DNA of 14,949 nucleotides. Origin: GCA-2746365 sp964651445 (GTDB taxonomy: Bacteria; Pseudomonadota; Gammaproteobacteria; SZUA-229). The position numbers and the translations under genes were made by a program. Location: NCBI GenBank assembly GCA_964651445.1, contig CAZYYW010000055.1, positions 1-14,949 of the forward strand, read 5' to 3'. The number at the start of each line of letters is the position of its first letter. Within the stretch, counting starts at the first letter, position 1. Positions 1 through 7,402 of the stretch are shown here, in pieces. Under the pieces are notes generated by a model. It was not told the origin of the DNA. It made no database searches and saw only the letters and a program-made list of their open reading frames with translations.

Positions 1-40
1 TGAAAAGGTAGAAGTGAAAGCGCGCCTGAAGAACCGATGA
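1..40 (+). CDS. Possible 3' end of an unidentified gene
   Basis: From position 2 the + strand reads in frame EKVEVKARLKNR followed by TGA at 38-40. This charged, stop-free stretch looks like an ordinary protein C-terminus. Only twelve codons are visible, so no family can be named and the frame could be open by chance. The gene would converge on the DsrE-like gene. Part of an inverted repeat (17-33 with 61-77) overlaps its last codons. Confidence 0.3.
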   Translation, partial: EKVEVKARLKNR

Positions 41-77
41 AAAAAATATTCATAAGATGATTCTGAGGACGCGCTTT
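17..77. repeat. Imperfect inverted repeat between convergent genes
   Basis: The arm at 17-33 begins AAAGCGCG and the arm at 61-77 ends with its complement CGCGCTTT. The first 8 bp are perfect and the inner parts pair only partly (AGAA/TTCT at the base of the loop). The loop is about 27 nt. There is no adjacent T-run in the position of a classic intrinsic terminator, although the loop itself is A/T-rich. It may be a weak terminator for the convergent transcripts or simply chance. Confidence 0.3.
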
Positions 78-92
78 TGCAAGCAGAATTAA

Positions 93-431
93 TTACAAAG
101 TAATAATCTGATCCGGCATGTTGCCAGATAACGCACTATACAAATTAGGGAAGCAACCAATAACCGCGCCATCAACTAATTTGTCATCTATCTCACGTTC
201 ATAAGCGCACTGGTCACACGCCATTAGCAACATGCCCTTTTCCGCTGCCACTTTAGCGAGACGTTCACCAATAGGATTACCTTGCTGCAAGACATAGGCA
301 TTGTCTTCAAAGAAAAACATGCCAACAACCTCAACGCCGTGAGCATCATCTTCAAGTTGTGGCAGAATCATTTTTCCAAGTTTGTAAGAGACCGAATGAC
401 CTTGTGTAGAAAATATATATGCGACTTTCAT
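93..431 (-). CDS. DsrE-family (DsrE/F-like) small protein
   Basis: A 112-residue protein with the DsrE/F-like alpha/beta fold signature. It starts with a hydrophobic strand (MKVAYIFST). A GMFFFEDNAYVL segment lies near residues 37-48, followed by MACDQCAYER (C72, C75) and GCFPNLYSAL (C93). In this family, cysteines in the second half of the domain carry sulfur in persulfide relay between sulfurtransferases. The CxxC-like pair plus C93 are candidates for that role here. There is no signal peptide, so it should be cytoplasmic. The length matches single-domain DsrE proteins. The ATG at 431 follows an AAGGT ribosome-binding site. It lies downstream of the PreP gene on the same strand but about 300 bp away, so it may have its own promoter. 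I infer a sulfur-handling role. The exact subfamily (one resembles the SaoD group) is uncertain. Confidence 0.75.
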   Translation of the reverse strand: MKVAYIFSTQGHSVSYKLGKMILPQLEDDAHGVEVVGMFFFEDNAYVLQQGNPIGERLAKVAAEKGMLLMACDQCAYEREIDDKLVDGAVIGCFPNLYSALSGNMPDQIITL

Positions 432-449
432 TATAGTTACCTTTTTGTT

Positions 450-725
450 TTAAATAAAATTATGGCTGTCAGCCGTTATGACTGAGATGAAATATGTGTT
501 TAAAAATGAATTTTTTTCAGGCGTGATGTATTCAGTATCAGCATCAATATCAAATTGCATAAACACCACTTGACGCATGCCAGAGGCAATGCCCAGTGCG
601 GCAATTAAACAAGCGCAAAATACCGGGGTAAGAAATGAATATTGGAACTGCTGCCTAAAATGGCAGCAGTGTTGCCTGCTTTGAGCCGTCAGTTGAAGAA
701 AAAGATTAGCTTGAAAACACGCCAT
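450..725 (-). CDS. Doubtful 91-codon ORF after the PreP gene
   Basis: I do not recognise this reading frame. It starts with ATG only 5 nt after the stop of the M16C peptidase, which would allow translational coupling, but there is no clear Shine-Dalgarno sequence. The predicted product has a basic, Gln/Cys/His-rich N-terminus, one hydrophobic stretch around residues 31-49 (FLTPVFCACLIAALGIASG, a possible membrane segment), and a more ordinary tail with FDIDADTEYITPE. A perfect 9-bp stem with a 6-nt loop (647-670) lies inside it, which is more typical of intergenic DNA. Either this is a small single-pass membrane protein or the 300-bp stretch between PreP and the DsrE-like gene is non-coding. 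Confidence 0.25.
   Translation of the reverse strand: MACFQANLFLQLTAQSRQHCCHFRQQFQYSFLTPVFCACLIAALGIASGMRQVVFMQFDIDADTEYITPEKNSFLNTYFISVITADSHNFI
647..670. repeat. Perfect hairpin (9-bp stem, 6-nt loop) downstream of PreP gene
   Basis: ACTGCTGCC at 647-655 pairs perfectly with GGCAGCAGT at 662-670 around the loop TAAAAT. It lies 61-84 nt downstream of the stop of the M16C peptidase in that gene's direction. It lacks a following T-run on either strand, so it is not a canonical intrinsic terminator. It could stabilise the 3' end of the peptidase mRNA or be a Rho-linked stop region. Confidence 0.45.
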
Positions 726-730
726 AGAGC

Positions 731-3709
731 TTATAAATGAATCACGTCCAGACCCAAATCACCCGTTTCTTCATAGCTGGCAGCACTGGTAATAACAGCA
801 ACACTTGCTTCACCCTCTTTAAGATACGTTTGTGTGACCCGTTTTAAATCATCCATGTTTACAGCCAGCACTTGCTGACGTAATAATTGTAATTTTTCTC
901 GCGTTCGCCCGTGCAAATCATTATGAAATGCAGATCTGGCTTCTCCCGCTGGCGACCCGGGTTTGTCCATGCCGCCAATAACACCAAGAATCGCTTCTTC
1001 CAGTTGGCGCTGCTCATGATTTGTATCAAGCATCCAGTCGATCGCTTTATTAAAATCATCCAGCGTTTCACTGAGGCGTGGATCGCGATAAGAATAAAAT
1101 TTAAAGATAGCCGTGTTGCTGTCTTGTGTCGCACCACCGCCGTAGGCACCGCCCTGTTCGCGAATAGCGGTATGCAGAAAACCATTTCTTAGAAAACCGC
1201 CAAGAACCAATAAAGCGGCTGCATCTGGATGTTCCAATGTCACCGTAGGGTAAGCCTGTGCACAGAAGTTAACCTGAGTATTGGCAATCCACATTTGTTT
1301 TGTTTGCTGTTTAATTTTCGGTAAGCTAAAAGCGTTCGCAGCTCTTGTATCTGTCTGCTGCCAAACGTCTTCACAATCCTTAACGCTTTGTTCAACTTTA
1401 TCGGCTTCGACCGTCAACATATAAAATTTTGTAGCTGATTTTATTTTTTGATGAATAGAAGCAAAGATTGCGACCGTTTCTTTCAGTGCGGCTTTATCTT
1501 TATGCGAATCGTCCAACGCCTTAATTGTCTTGATGCCAGCCAAGCCAGAAAACTGATGACCGAGGGCGGCAATAGGGCTTAAACCACTGGCTGCTGCCGA
1601 CATTGCCAGTGAATGACCACTGCCAGTAACACTGCGTTCACGGCGTGAGCGCATTTGGGTAATCAACTCGGCGATACGTTCTTCCTCATCAAAATGCACT
1701 TCATTAAGGGTTTGCCACAACAGGTCAGCCAACTGTTTATTATTTCTAGCAAGTGCTTTGCCTGAAAAAATAAAATAGGCACTGATTTGTTGTTCGTCAT
1801 CCGTCTCAGCGCGAATACTCTGCGAAGCACTAATGCCTCCGCTAACACTGGATTGCCATTCTTGCATTTGCAAATAATCTTTATCGCCACAACCCAGTTC
1901 GGTCAAACAGGAGGAATAATAAGGTAATAACGCCAGTTCTTTTTCATCTAACGCGGGCATTTCGCAAAGAATTTCGTGGTACACCAAGCCGTTAGTACCC
2001 TGCTGATAAACTGCGGATTCGACACCCGCAATAAGTTGTTTTGTTGCTTGTGGAATTTTAATTTCAGCCGGTACATCACTTAGACCCACTTTTGGTAGTA
2101 GCTCAGGATTATCTTCCTGTAATTGTCGCTGCGCCAGAGCTTCAGCTTGTTTGACCACAAATTGTTTATCTTCATCATTCATTGCCGCCTGTATCGAGGC
2201 AAGATGCGCTTTTTCTGCTAGTTCCTTGCGTTGGCTTAAATTCTCATCTGGGCGCAAGGTTAAACGAACGCGGTGTTGGTTTTCTAGCAGTAATTCACGT
2301 ACCAGATTTTTAATAAATTCAGGATCTTTGATGTTCTCTCGTAACGACTCAATCACAGGGTCAAGATTAAGCAGCGTACTCGGATCAGAACGGTGAATAG
2401 CAGCCGTCAAACCGCTGAGAATCAATTGCAAGCCAAAAGGATAACTATCGCCACCCACTTCGCGTTGACTTAATTCCAGTTGATGCAAAACGGCTTCAAG
2501 TTTTTCATGCGGTACGCCATTCGTGGCAACATCGTTTAACACGTCCAGTACCAACTTTTCAAATGCCGCTGCATTTTCTACCGTACTGCCTTCAACGCCG
2601 CATAAAAAACACATTTCATAATTTGAATCTTCTAATCCGCATAACGGTGAAGGCGCGGCTGCCAAATCGGTTTTTTCTAAGGCCTGACGCAGTGGTGACG
2701 AGCTATTATCAAATAGAACCTGCGACAACAGATTGGCTTTCATCATGTCATCAAGCGATGTGCAAGGCCCTAGCAACCAGCTCATAACATGGTGAGTTTT
2801 ATTGTCGATGCTGTCGTCGCCAACGACATCATAAGCATAAGCTTGTTCAACAATAATAGGTGCTAGATAACGTTTTTCTGGTTTGACTGAAATTTCCACA
2901 TCGAGTTTTTCAAAGTGCTCCAGCGCCTGCTGTTCAAATTTCTGTTGGTGTTCAAAAGCAGAAATGTCACCGAAGGTCATAAAAATAGCATTGCTGGGAT
3001 GGTAATGCGTTTTATGAAAATCTTTTAGTTGTTGGTACGACAGGTCTGGGATATCTTCCGGTTCGCCACCACTGTTATAGTGATATGTGGATGTCGGGTA
3101 CAGGTGTTTACTGACTTCCTGCCATAACACACTGACTGGCGAACTCATCGCGCCTTTCATCTCGTTAAATACCACTCCTTTGTATTCCAGTTCGCTTTCA
3201 ACATTCCCCGTTTCTTTAAACTCAACACGATGGCCTTCTTGTAGAAAGTCCAGTTCATCCAGGCGAGTAAAAAATACCGCATCCAGATAAACGTCCATCA
3301 GGTTGTTAAAATCTTTTTTGTTCTGACTGGCAAAGGGATAGGCGGTCCAGTCACTACTGGTAAAGGCATTCATAAAAGTATTCAAAGAGCGACGTATCAT
3401 CATAAAAAATGGGTCGCGAACGGGGTATTTTTTACTGCCACAAAGTGAAGTGTGTTCCAGAATATGTGCAACGCCAGTTGAATCCATTGGCACCGTTCGA
3501 AAAGCCACTAAAAAAACATTTTCAGTGTTGTCTGCTGCCATATGATAATGCAAGGCACCGGTTTTAATATGGCGGTATTCTTGCAGTGTTAAATTTAATG
3601 TGTCTATGTGTTCGCTGCGTATAAATTCAAACGCTGGGTGAGTATCGGCGGTTCCTGCGGTTTCCATGGAACTATTTTTTGATTGAACTTCTGACATAAC
3701 GGATGACAT
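731..3709 (-). CDS. M16C zinc metallopeptidase, presequence protease (PreP/Cym1) type
   Basis: A 992-residue, four-domain insulinase-superfamily peptidase. The inverted zinc motif HILEH is at residues 82-86. The third zinc ligand is most likely E185 in GVVFNEMKG, giving the expected HxxEH plus a downstream Glu. The text around the motif (TSLCGSKKYPVRDPFF, then SLNTFMNAFTSSDWTAYPFAS) is typical of the PreP/Cym1/PITRM1 branch, and so is the total length of nearly 1000 residues. The C-terminal half has REQGGAYGGGA and YSYRDPR, the region that closes the chamber over the substrate. PreP enzymes degrade unfolded peptides, such as cleaved targeting sequences in organelles. The bacterial member lacks a signal peptide and probably clears cytoplasmic peptides. 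The ATG at 3709 is preceded by an AGAGAG element. Internal ATGs at codons 5 and 15 are weaker choices. It follows tpm by 22 nt in a likely operon. Confidence 0.93.
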   Translation of the reverse strand: MSSVMSEVQSKNSSMETAGTADTHPAFEFIRSEHIDTLNLTLQEYRHIKTGALHYHMAADNTENVFLVAFRTVPMDSTGVAHILEHTSLCGSKKYPVRDPFFMMIRRSLNTFMNAFTSSDWTAYPFASQNKKDFNNLMDVYLDAVFFTRLDELDFLQEGHRVEFKETGNVESELEYKGVVFNEMKGAMSSPVSVLWQEVSKHLYPTSTYHYNSGGEPEDIPDLSYQQLKDFHKTHYHPSNAIFMTFGDISAFEHQQKFEQQALEHFEKLDVEISVKPEKRYLAPIIVEQAYAYDVVGDDSIDNKTHHVMSWLLGPCTSLDDMMKANLLSQVLFDNSSSPLRQALEKTDLAAAPSPLCGLEDSNYEMCFLCGVEGSTVENAAAFEKLVLDVLNDVATNGVPHEKLEAVLHQLELSQREVGGDSYPFGLQLILSGLTAAIHRSDPSTLLNLDPVIESLRENIKDPEFIKNLVRELLLENQHRVRLTLRPDENLSQRKELAEKAHLASIQAAMNDEDKQFVVKQAEALAQRQLQEDNPELLPKVGLSDVPAEIKIPQATKQLIAGVESAVYQQGTNGLVYHEILCEMPALDEKELALLPYYSSCLTELGCGDKDYLQMQEWQSSVSGGISASQSIRAETDDEQQISAYFIFSGKALARNNKQLADLLWQTLNEVHFDEEERIAELITQMRSRRERSVTGSGHSLAMSAAASGLSPIAALGHQFSGLAGIKTIKALDDSHKDKAALKETVAIFASIHQKIKSATKFYMLTVEADKVEQSVKDCEDVWQQTDTRAANAFSLPKIKQQTKQMWIANTQVNFCAQAYPTVTLEHPDAAALLVLGGFLRNGFLHTAIREQGGAYGGGATQDSNTAIFKFYSYRDPRLSETLDDFNKAIDWMLDTNHEQRQLEEAILGVIGGMDKPGSPAGEARSAFHNDLHGRTREKLQLLRQQVLAVNMDDLKRVTQTYLKEGEASVAVITSAASYEETGDLGLDVIHL

Positions 3710-3731
3710 AGTTTTTAAGCTCTCTTATAAT

Positions 3732-4412
3732 TTATTTGCGAACAAGTTTGTAAACAGTTTCAAGCAACGCTGTTAATCCCCGGTTTTTCAACCCTGTTTC
3801 TTCTTCAATAACATCTTTGCTCAGCAGTTTTTGTATACTAAATTTTTCAGAATACAGGTCGAACACTTCCTCTTCTGTCACCGAGAAAGGCGGCCCATTC
3901 ATTTCTTTTGGATCAAAGGTCAAAGTGACTAACAAAGTGCGTAGCCCGGGCTTTTGCAACTCAGCCATTTTATTGACGTATAAGGGTCGCATTTCCACTG
4001 GCAGCGCAACCAGCGATGCGCGGTCAAAAATATCCGTTACATCATCCAGAACATCCGGCTGCAAGGCAAAGAAATCCCCTTGCAGGATTTCAATAAGACA
4101 GGGCAGTTCACTGGATTGATACAGGGCATGCGGGGCTTTTTCAGCGAATTTGTAATTCACTGCGTTTTCTTCAAAAAAATCCTTTACCGCACGATCACTG
4201 CATTCAACAGCAAAAACCTTATAACCATTTTGCGACAGCCAGAGCATGTCTTTGCTTTTCCCAGACAGCGGTACAAATATTTTTAATTTTTCCCGTTGTT
4301 CAACAGGCGGGCCTTTATCACCATAAAAATACTTCAGGTATTGGTTTACCTGCTGCTGATGAAAACCTATTTTATTGTTGTTCCAACGCTCTAACCAAAA
4401 ATCGATCTCCAT
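3732..4412 (-). CDS. tpm: Thiopurine S-methyltransferase family (Tpm)
   Basis: A 226-residue SAM-dependent methyltransferase. The N-terminus MEIDFWLERWNNNKIGFHQ matches the FW..RW..N.IGFHQ signature of bacterial Tpm. The SAM-binding loop reads FVPLSGKSKDMLWL (about residues 46-59), followed by VFAVECSDRAVKDFF. The length is close to the usual 215-230 residues. Tpm enzymes methylate aromatic and heterocyclic thiols. Bacterial members are also known for methylating selenium and tellurium compounds, so a detoxification role is plausible but not shown by the sequence. The start lies 5 nt after the stop of the upstream small gene, with only a weak ribosome-binding site, which suggests translational coupling. 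The M16C peptidase follows 22 nt downstream. Confidence 0.92.
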   Translation of the reverse strand: MEIDFWLERWNNNKIGFHQQQVNQYLKYFYGDKGPPVEQREKLKIFVPLSGKSKDMLWLSQNGYKVFAVECSDRAVKDFFEENAVNYKFAEKAPHALYQSSELPCLIEILQGDFFALQPDVLDDVTDIFDRASLVALPVEMRPLYVNKMAELQKPGLRTLLVTLTFDPKEMNGPPFSVTEEEVFDLYSEKFSIQKLLSKDVIEEETGLKNRGLTALLETVYKLVRK

Positions 4413-4417
4413 TATGG

Positions 4418-4693
4418 TTAGCTATTGCCCGGCTTCCACACACCAAAAGCATCTTCAGCCGGTTTCATGTCTTGCTCAACTTGCTCGACTACCTGCCCCA
4501 TAAATTGCGACAGGTCAGACATCAGGCTGGTTTTATCTAGCCCTGGCTGCTCATGATGCGCCAGCACATAACCGGTAATAGCCGACAAATACTGCATAAA
4601 ATATAAATCATTATCCGCTGCCGGATCATTTTTCATTACCACGGCTTTAATGTCTGAAATCATCTCAGACGATAGTTGTATACCACCACTCAT
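4418..4693 (-). CDS. Small conserved-looking hypothetical protein
   Basis: A 91-residue acidic, Met-rich, probably all-helical protein. There is no signal peptide, no membrane segment and no cysteine. Residues about 5-20 (IQLSSEMISDIKAVVM) and 50-75 look like amphipathic helices. The tail contains FGVWKPGNS. I do not recognise a family. It is very likely a real gene: the ATG is preceded by AGGA at good spacing (AGGAAAACTAAA then ATG), and its stop lies 5 nt before tpm. It begins the leftward tpm-PreP operon, divergent from the YqfO-like gene. Confidence 0.75.
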   Translation of the reverse strand: MSGGIQLSSEMISDIKAVVMKNDPAADNDLYFMQYLSAITGYVLAHHEQPGLDKTSLMSDLSQFMGQVVEQVEQDMKPAEDAFGVWKPGNS

Positions 4694-4772
4694 TTTAGTT
4701 TTCCTGTAATTTCGTCTCTATTAATAATGGTGCTAGTCTAAGCTATTTCAAGTGTCTCGAACAGGACTCATC
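4694..4772. promoter_or_regulatory. Divergent intergenic region holding both promoters
   Basis: This 79-bp gap separates the leftward small-protein/tpm/PreP genes from the rightward YqfO-like gene, so both start sites must be read from here or nearby. On the minus strand TTGAAA (complement of 4746-4751) is a fair -35 box, but the -10 candidates at 17-19 nt spacing match the consensus poorly. Ribosome-binding sites are clear for both genes. The promoter boxes themselves are not confidently placed. Confidence 0.3.
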
Positions 4773-5084
4773 ATGTATAAAATTTGTGTATATATCCCTG
4801 AAAAATCAGTGGAAAATGTTAAACAGGCGCTGTTTGATGCCGGTGCAGGACGAATCGGAAATTATGAGTATTGTTGCTGGCAAACTACTGGTGTCGGGCA
4901 GTTTAGACCCTTAGCCGGCAGCGCACCGACGCTTGGCGTACACGGAAAAATCGAGCAGGTTCAGGAAGTTAAGCTTGAGTTGGTTTGTCAGGATGCGCTG
5001 ATTGAGGCAGCAATCTCAGCATTACGTGAGAGTCATCCCTATGAAGAACCTGCGTTTGATGTTTGGCTATTGGCGAAATTTTAG
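4773..5084 (+). CDS. Stand-alone YqfO/NIF3-like (PII/CutA-fold) domain protein
   Basis: A 103-residue protein equal to the domain inserted in the middle of YqfO/NIF3 proteins, here as a free-standing gene (the COG3323-type family). The recognisable blocks are MYKICVYIPE, DAGAGRIGNYEYCCWQTTGVGQFRPL, the GSAPTLG segment, and the C-terminal SHPYEEPAFDVWLL. The PHPYEEPA-like element is the hallmark of the family. The fold is related to PII/CutA proteins. The function is not established and metal or ligand binding is only a guess. An upstream GTG at 4752 would add seven residues. I chose the ATG at 4773 because AGGA at 4763-4766 sits at the right distance and lies inside the longer version. This is the only rightward gene in the central part of the window and it converges on the aspartic protease gene. 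Confidence 0.88.
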   Translation: MYKICVYIPEKSVENVKQALFDAGAGRIGNYEYCCWQTTGVGQFRPLAGSAPTLGVHGKIEQVQEVKLELVCQDALIEAAISALRESHPYEEPAFDVWLLAKF

Positions 5085-5126
5085 ACAGCCTGTGATCGCT
5101 TAGTCGCATCACTACTGCAATTCTGA

Positions 5127-5777
5127 TTAGTCCGTTTGCAATAAAGTCATGGTAGCGCCGCCGTGTTCAACACTTAAACGCCCTAAGAAACTCATGCCCA
5201 GTAAAATCGGCCCAGGGTGGTTGCCATCAATCACCAAGGCTTCAACATTTTTTTCTTTGATTTTACCAATGCTCACGGATTTTAAATTAAGCCGATAGGC
5301 TTTTACAAAACCCGACGCCGTACTAACATTTGATGGCGTACCGATCTTGTCATAGCGAATACCGAGTTTTTTTGCCTGTTCGGCATTCATGGCAACCGCG
5401 CTGGCACCGGTATCAACTAGAAAACGTACGGTACGACCATTTATGGTGCCAACGGTTAAATACATGCCGCCAGAATTGATGTAGAGGGTTTCTTTTTGCG
5501 TCTTTCGCTTTGTAAATGTCGTGCTAACAGAACTGACGCCAATATTGTATTGTTTCTGTTCGCCGTCAACTTCTAAAACCGCACCACGGCTATTTGCAGA
5601 GATGACTTTTACCCCTTCTGGGCTGCTGCTGCCAACAGCGACAATGTGGCGTTTACCGTCAATCATTAACACCGCTTTGTTGGTAAAGAGCGCTTGCACT
5701 TCAATTTTTTCAATCGCATGGGCATGGCTAAAAAAAAGCAATGCAATGCCAGCGAATAATAATTTTTTGTTCATCAC
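5127..5777 (-). CDS. Secreted retropepsin-like clan AA aspartic protease
   Basis: A 216-residue protein with a clear signal peptide (MMNKKLLFAGIALLFFSHAHA, cleavage likely after residue 21), so it acts in the periplasm or attached to the inner membrane. The mature part has an N-terminal beta-rich region. The aspartic protease core carries FLVDTGASAVAM with the catalytic Asp in DTGAS (residues 122-126), followed by the second hydrophobic block PILLGMSFLGRL (about 190-201). One DTG per chain implies an active homodimer, as in retropepsins. The length and layout fit the family of bacterial clan AA proteases near TIGR02281. The substrate is unknown. The first codon is GTG at 5777, directly followed by ATG at 5774. 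AGAGG lies 10 nt before the GTG and 13 nt before the ATG, so the start is one of these two. It is the last gene of the leftward glyA-rib-nusB-thiL-pgpA run, about 35 nt after pgpA. Confidence 0.9.
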   Translation of the reverse strand: MMNKKLLFAGIALLFFSHAHAIEKIEVQALFTNKAVLMIDGKRHIVAVGSSSPEGVKVISANSRGAVLEVDGEQKQYNIGVSSVSTTFTKRKTQKETLYINSGGMYLTVGTINGRTVRFLVDTGASAVAMNAEQAKKLGIRYDKIGTPSNVSTASGFVKAYRLNLKSVSIGKIKEKNVEALVIDGNHPGPILLGMSFLGRLSVEHGGATMTLLQTD

Positions 5778-5812
5778 AGCCAGAGAGCCTCTGATTATTT
5801 CTGTATCAACGA

Positions 5813-6292
5813 TTAGATTATGAAATATTCAAATAATAATAACAAGGATAGACTAATGACACCGGCTAGTACGTCGTCCACCATGATCCCAAAACCACCA
5901 TGAATGTTTTTATCAAGCCACGAAATCGGCCAAGGTTTAACCGCGTCGAAAAAACGAAACAATACAAAGCCTGCCAACATCCAATACCAACCAGCGGGCA
6001 CCAGCATCATGGTAATTAAAAAGCCAGCGACTTCATCATAAACAATACCGGAATGATCATGTACTTTAAGTTTTTTAGCGGCATAGGCACAAATCCAGGA
6101 ACCGGTAGCAAGCACAAATAATGTAACCAGTACATATATTAGAAAGCTTTGCTGTTGAAGAAAATAAACCAGTGGTACGGTCAATAATGTTCCCGCTGTA
6201 CCCGGCGCAATAGGTGATAACCCACTGCCCAGCCCCATTGCAACAAAGACCACGGGGTCTTTTAATTCAGCAGGCGAAATTTTTCTGTTTTT
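5813..6292 (-). CDS. pgpA: Phosphatidylglycerophosphatase A, 5' end lost in gap
   Basis: 159 residues of PgpA are visible, and the start codon lies in the run of N. PgpA removes phosphate from phosphatidylglycerol phosphate at the inner membrane to give phosphatidylglycerol. The family blocks are MGLGSGLSPIAPGTAGTL, VHDHSGIVYDEVAGFLITMM, and KPWPISWLDKNIHGGFGIMVDD, which carries the acidic active-site residues. Between them are several hydrophobic membrane segments, including one ending at the C-terminus (LAGVISLSLLLLFEYFII). The Escherichia coli protein has 172 residues and the core begins about 28 residues in. Here about 20 residues precede the core, so probably no more than some ten residues are missing. 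Position after thiL is the conserved gammaproteobacterial arrangement. The frame continues across the N block into thiL only by the arbitrary gap length. Confidence 0.93.
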   Translation of the reverse strand, partial: KNRKISPAELKDPVVFVAMGLGSGLSPIAPGTAGTLLTVPLVYFLQQQSFLIYVLVTLFVLATGSWICAYAAKKLKVHDHSGIVYDEVAGFLITMMLVPAGWYWMLAGFVLFRFFDAVKPWPISWLDKNIHGGFGIMVDDVLAGVISLSLLLLFEYFII

Positions 6293-6392
6293 NNNNNNNN
6301 NNNNNNNNNNNNNNNNNNNNNNNNNNNNNNNNNNNNNNNNNNNNNNNNNNNNNNNNNNNNNNNNNNNNNNNNNNNNNNNNNNNNNNNNNNNN
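6293..6392. other. Assembly gap, 100 N
   Basis: Exactly 100 unknown bases lie here, a common placeholder for a scaffold join of unknown size. The gap removes the last codons of thiL and the first codons of pgpA. From family lengths the real missing sequence may be only some tens of bases, though an inserted segment cannot be excluded. Confidence 0.98.
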
Positions 6393-7351
6393 TGTTTAAA
6401 GCCGCTTGCTGAAAAATGCACAATATTATTTTCAGCGTCAAAAAAACTCAGAGGTGATGAACTCTCAACTTTTCCGATGCAGCTAAGTTTTAGTTGATGT
6501 TGCTCTGCCAGTTGTTTAATTGCATCGGAATTTTCTTTTTTGGCAGTAAAACATAGTTCGTAATCGTCGCCACCCGATAGCAACATCTGCCAGTCAATTT
6601 CGGCATTGCGGTATTGTTCAAAATAATATTTAAGCGTCGATGACAGGACAATATCCGCTAAGAATATTTTCGCGCCACAACCACTAGCATCAAGAATATG
6701 CCCGAGATCTGCGAACAGCCCATCTGAAACATCAATGGCACAGTTTGAATACTGGCAAAGATCTTGAGCAAAAGCCACTCTTGCTTCCGGTCGGTTCAAC
6801 TGCGTAATACACGGCTGCAATTTTTTATCATCAAGTTTATTCAAGATCGCATGTAAGCCTATTGCCGCAGCGCCAATGTCACCAGTGACAAATATGAGAT
6901 CGCCGGGTTTTGCCTGGTCACGCCGCAATACGCCGTTATTGCCAGACAAACCCATGGCTTGTATGGTTATCGATAAATCACCTTTAGTGGTGTCACCACC
7001 AATCAGGCTAACATTATAGCGTTTTAATACCGACCTTAAACTTTGAGAAAACTTTTCTAGCCAGGATTCTTCAATTTCAGGCAGTGTCAGAGCAAGTGTT
7101 ATCCACGCCGGTTTTGCACCCATCGCAGCCAAATCGCTTAAATTAACCATGACGGCCTTATAAGCAATATCCTGCGGCAATGTGTCGTGGGGGAAATGTA
7201 CACCTGAAATCAAAGTGTCGACTGTCACTAATAATTGTTTATTTGCAGCGACCGCTATGCTGGCACAATCGTCACCACCGGCAATCAATACATCCTCTCG
7301 CATTTCAGAAAATGTAAAATACTGCTTTATGATGTCGAATTCACTATTCAT
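6393..7351 (-). CDS. thiL: Thiamine-monophosphate kinase, 3' end lost in gap
   Basis: 319 residues of ThiL are visible. ThiL phosphorylates thiamine monophosphate to thiamine diphosphate in the cytoplasm with ATP. The AIR-synthase/PurM-like nucleotide fold is shown by GGDDCA (25-30), VTVDTLISGVHF (42-53), NLSDLAAMGAKPAW (70-83), IGGDTTKGDL (117-126), IDVSDGLFADLGHI and LLSGGDDYELCFTA. The acidic clusters in these motifs bind magnesium and ATP. The Escherichia coli enzyme has 325 residues, so only a few C-terminal residues are missing. The visible part ends at FSASGFK, which matches the GY/GFxHF-like end of the family. The ATG at 7351 has only a weak ribosome-binding site and starts 51 nt after the nusB stop. 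The apparent 512-codon fusion with PgpA is an effect of the gap. Confidence 0.94.
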
Positions 7352-7402
7352 AAACGAGGGTGCATTCGCAATAAAAAAAGGTAAGTGAATGCTAAGGTGA
7401 GA

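Noticed and set aside
5085..5126. Shared terminator between the convergent YqfO-like and aspartic protease genes
   Set aside because: Only a 5-bp stem (GTGAT/ATCAC near 5088-5108) is present, with no T-run on either side.
6214..6399. Rightward reading frame running into the N block
   Set aside because: It is antisense to pgpA, has no family features, and more than half of it is unknown bases.
5813..7351. A single 512-codon ThiL-PgpA fusion protein
   Set aside because: The join lies wholly in 100 N. Both parts have near-complete normal lengths and are separate neighbours in related bacteria.
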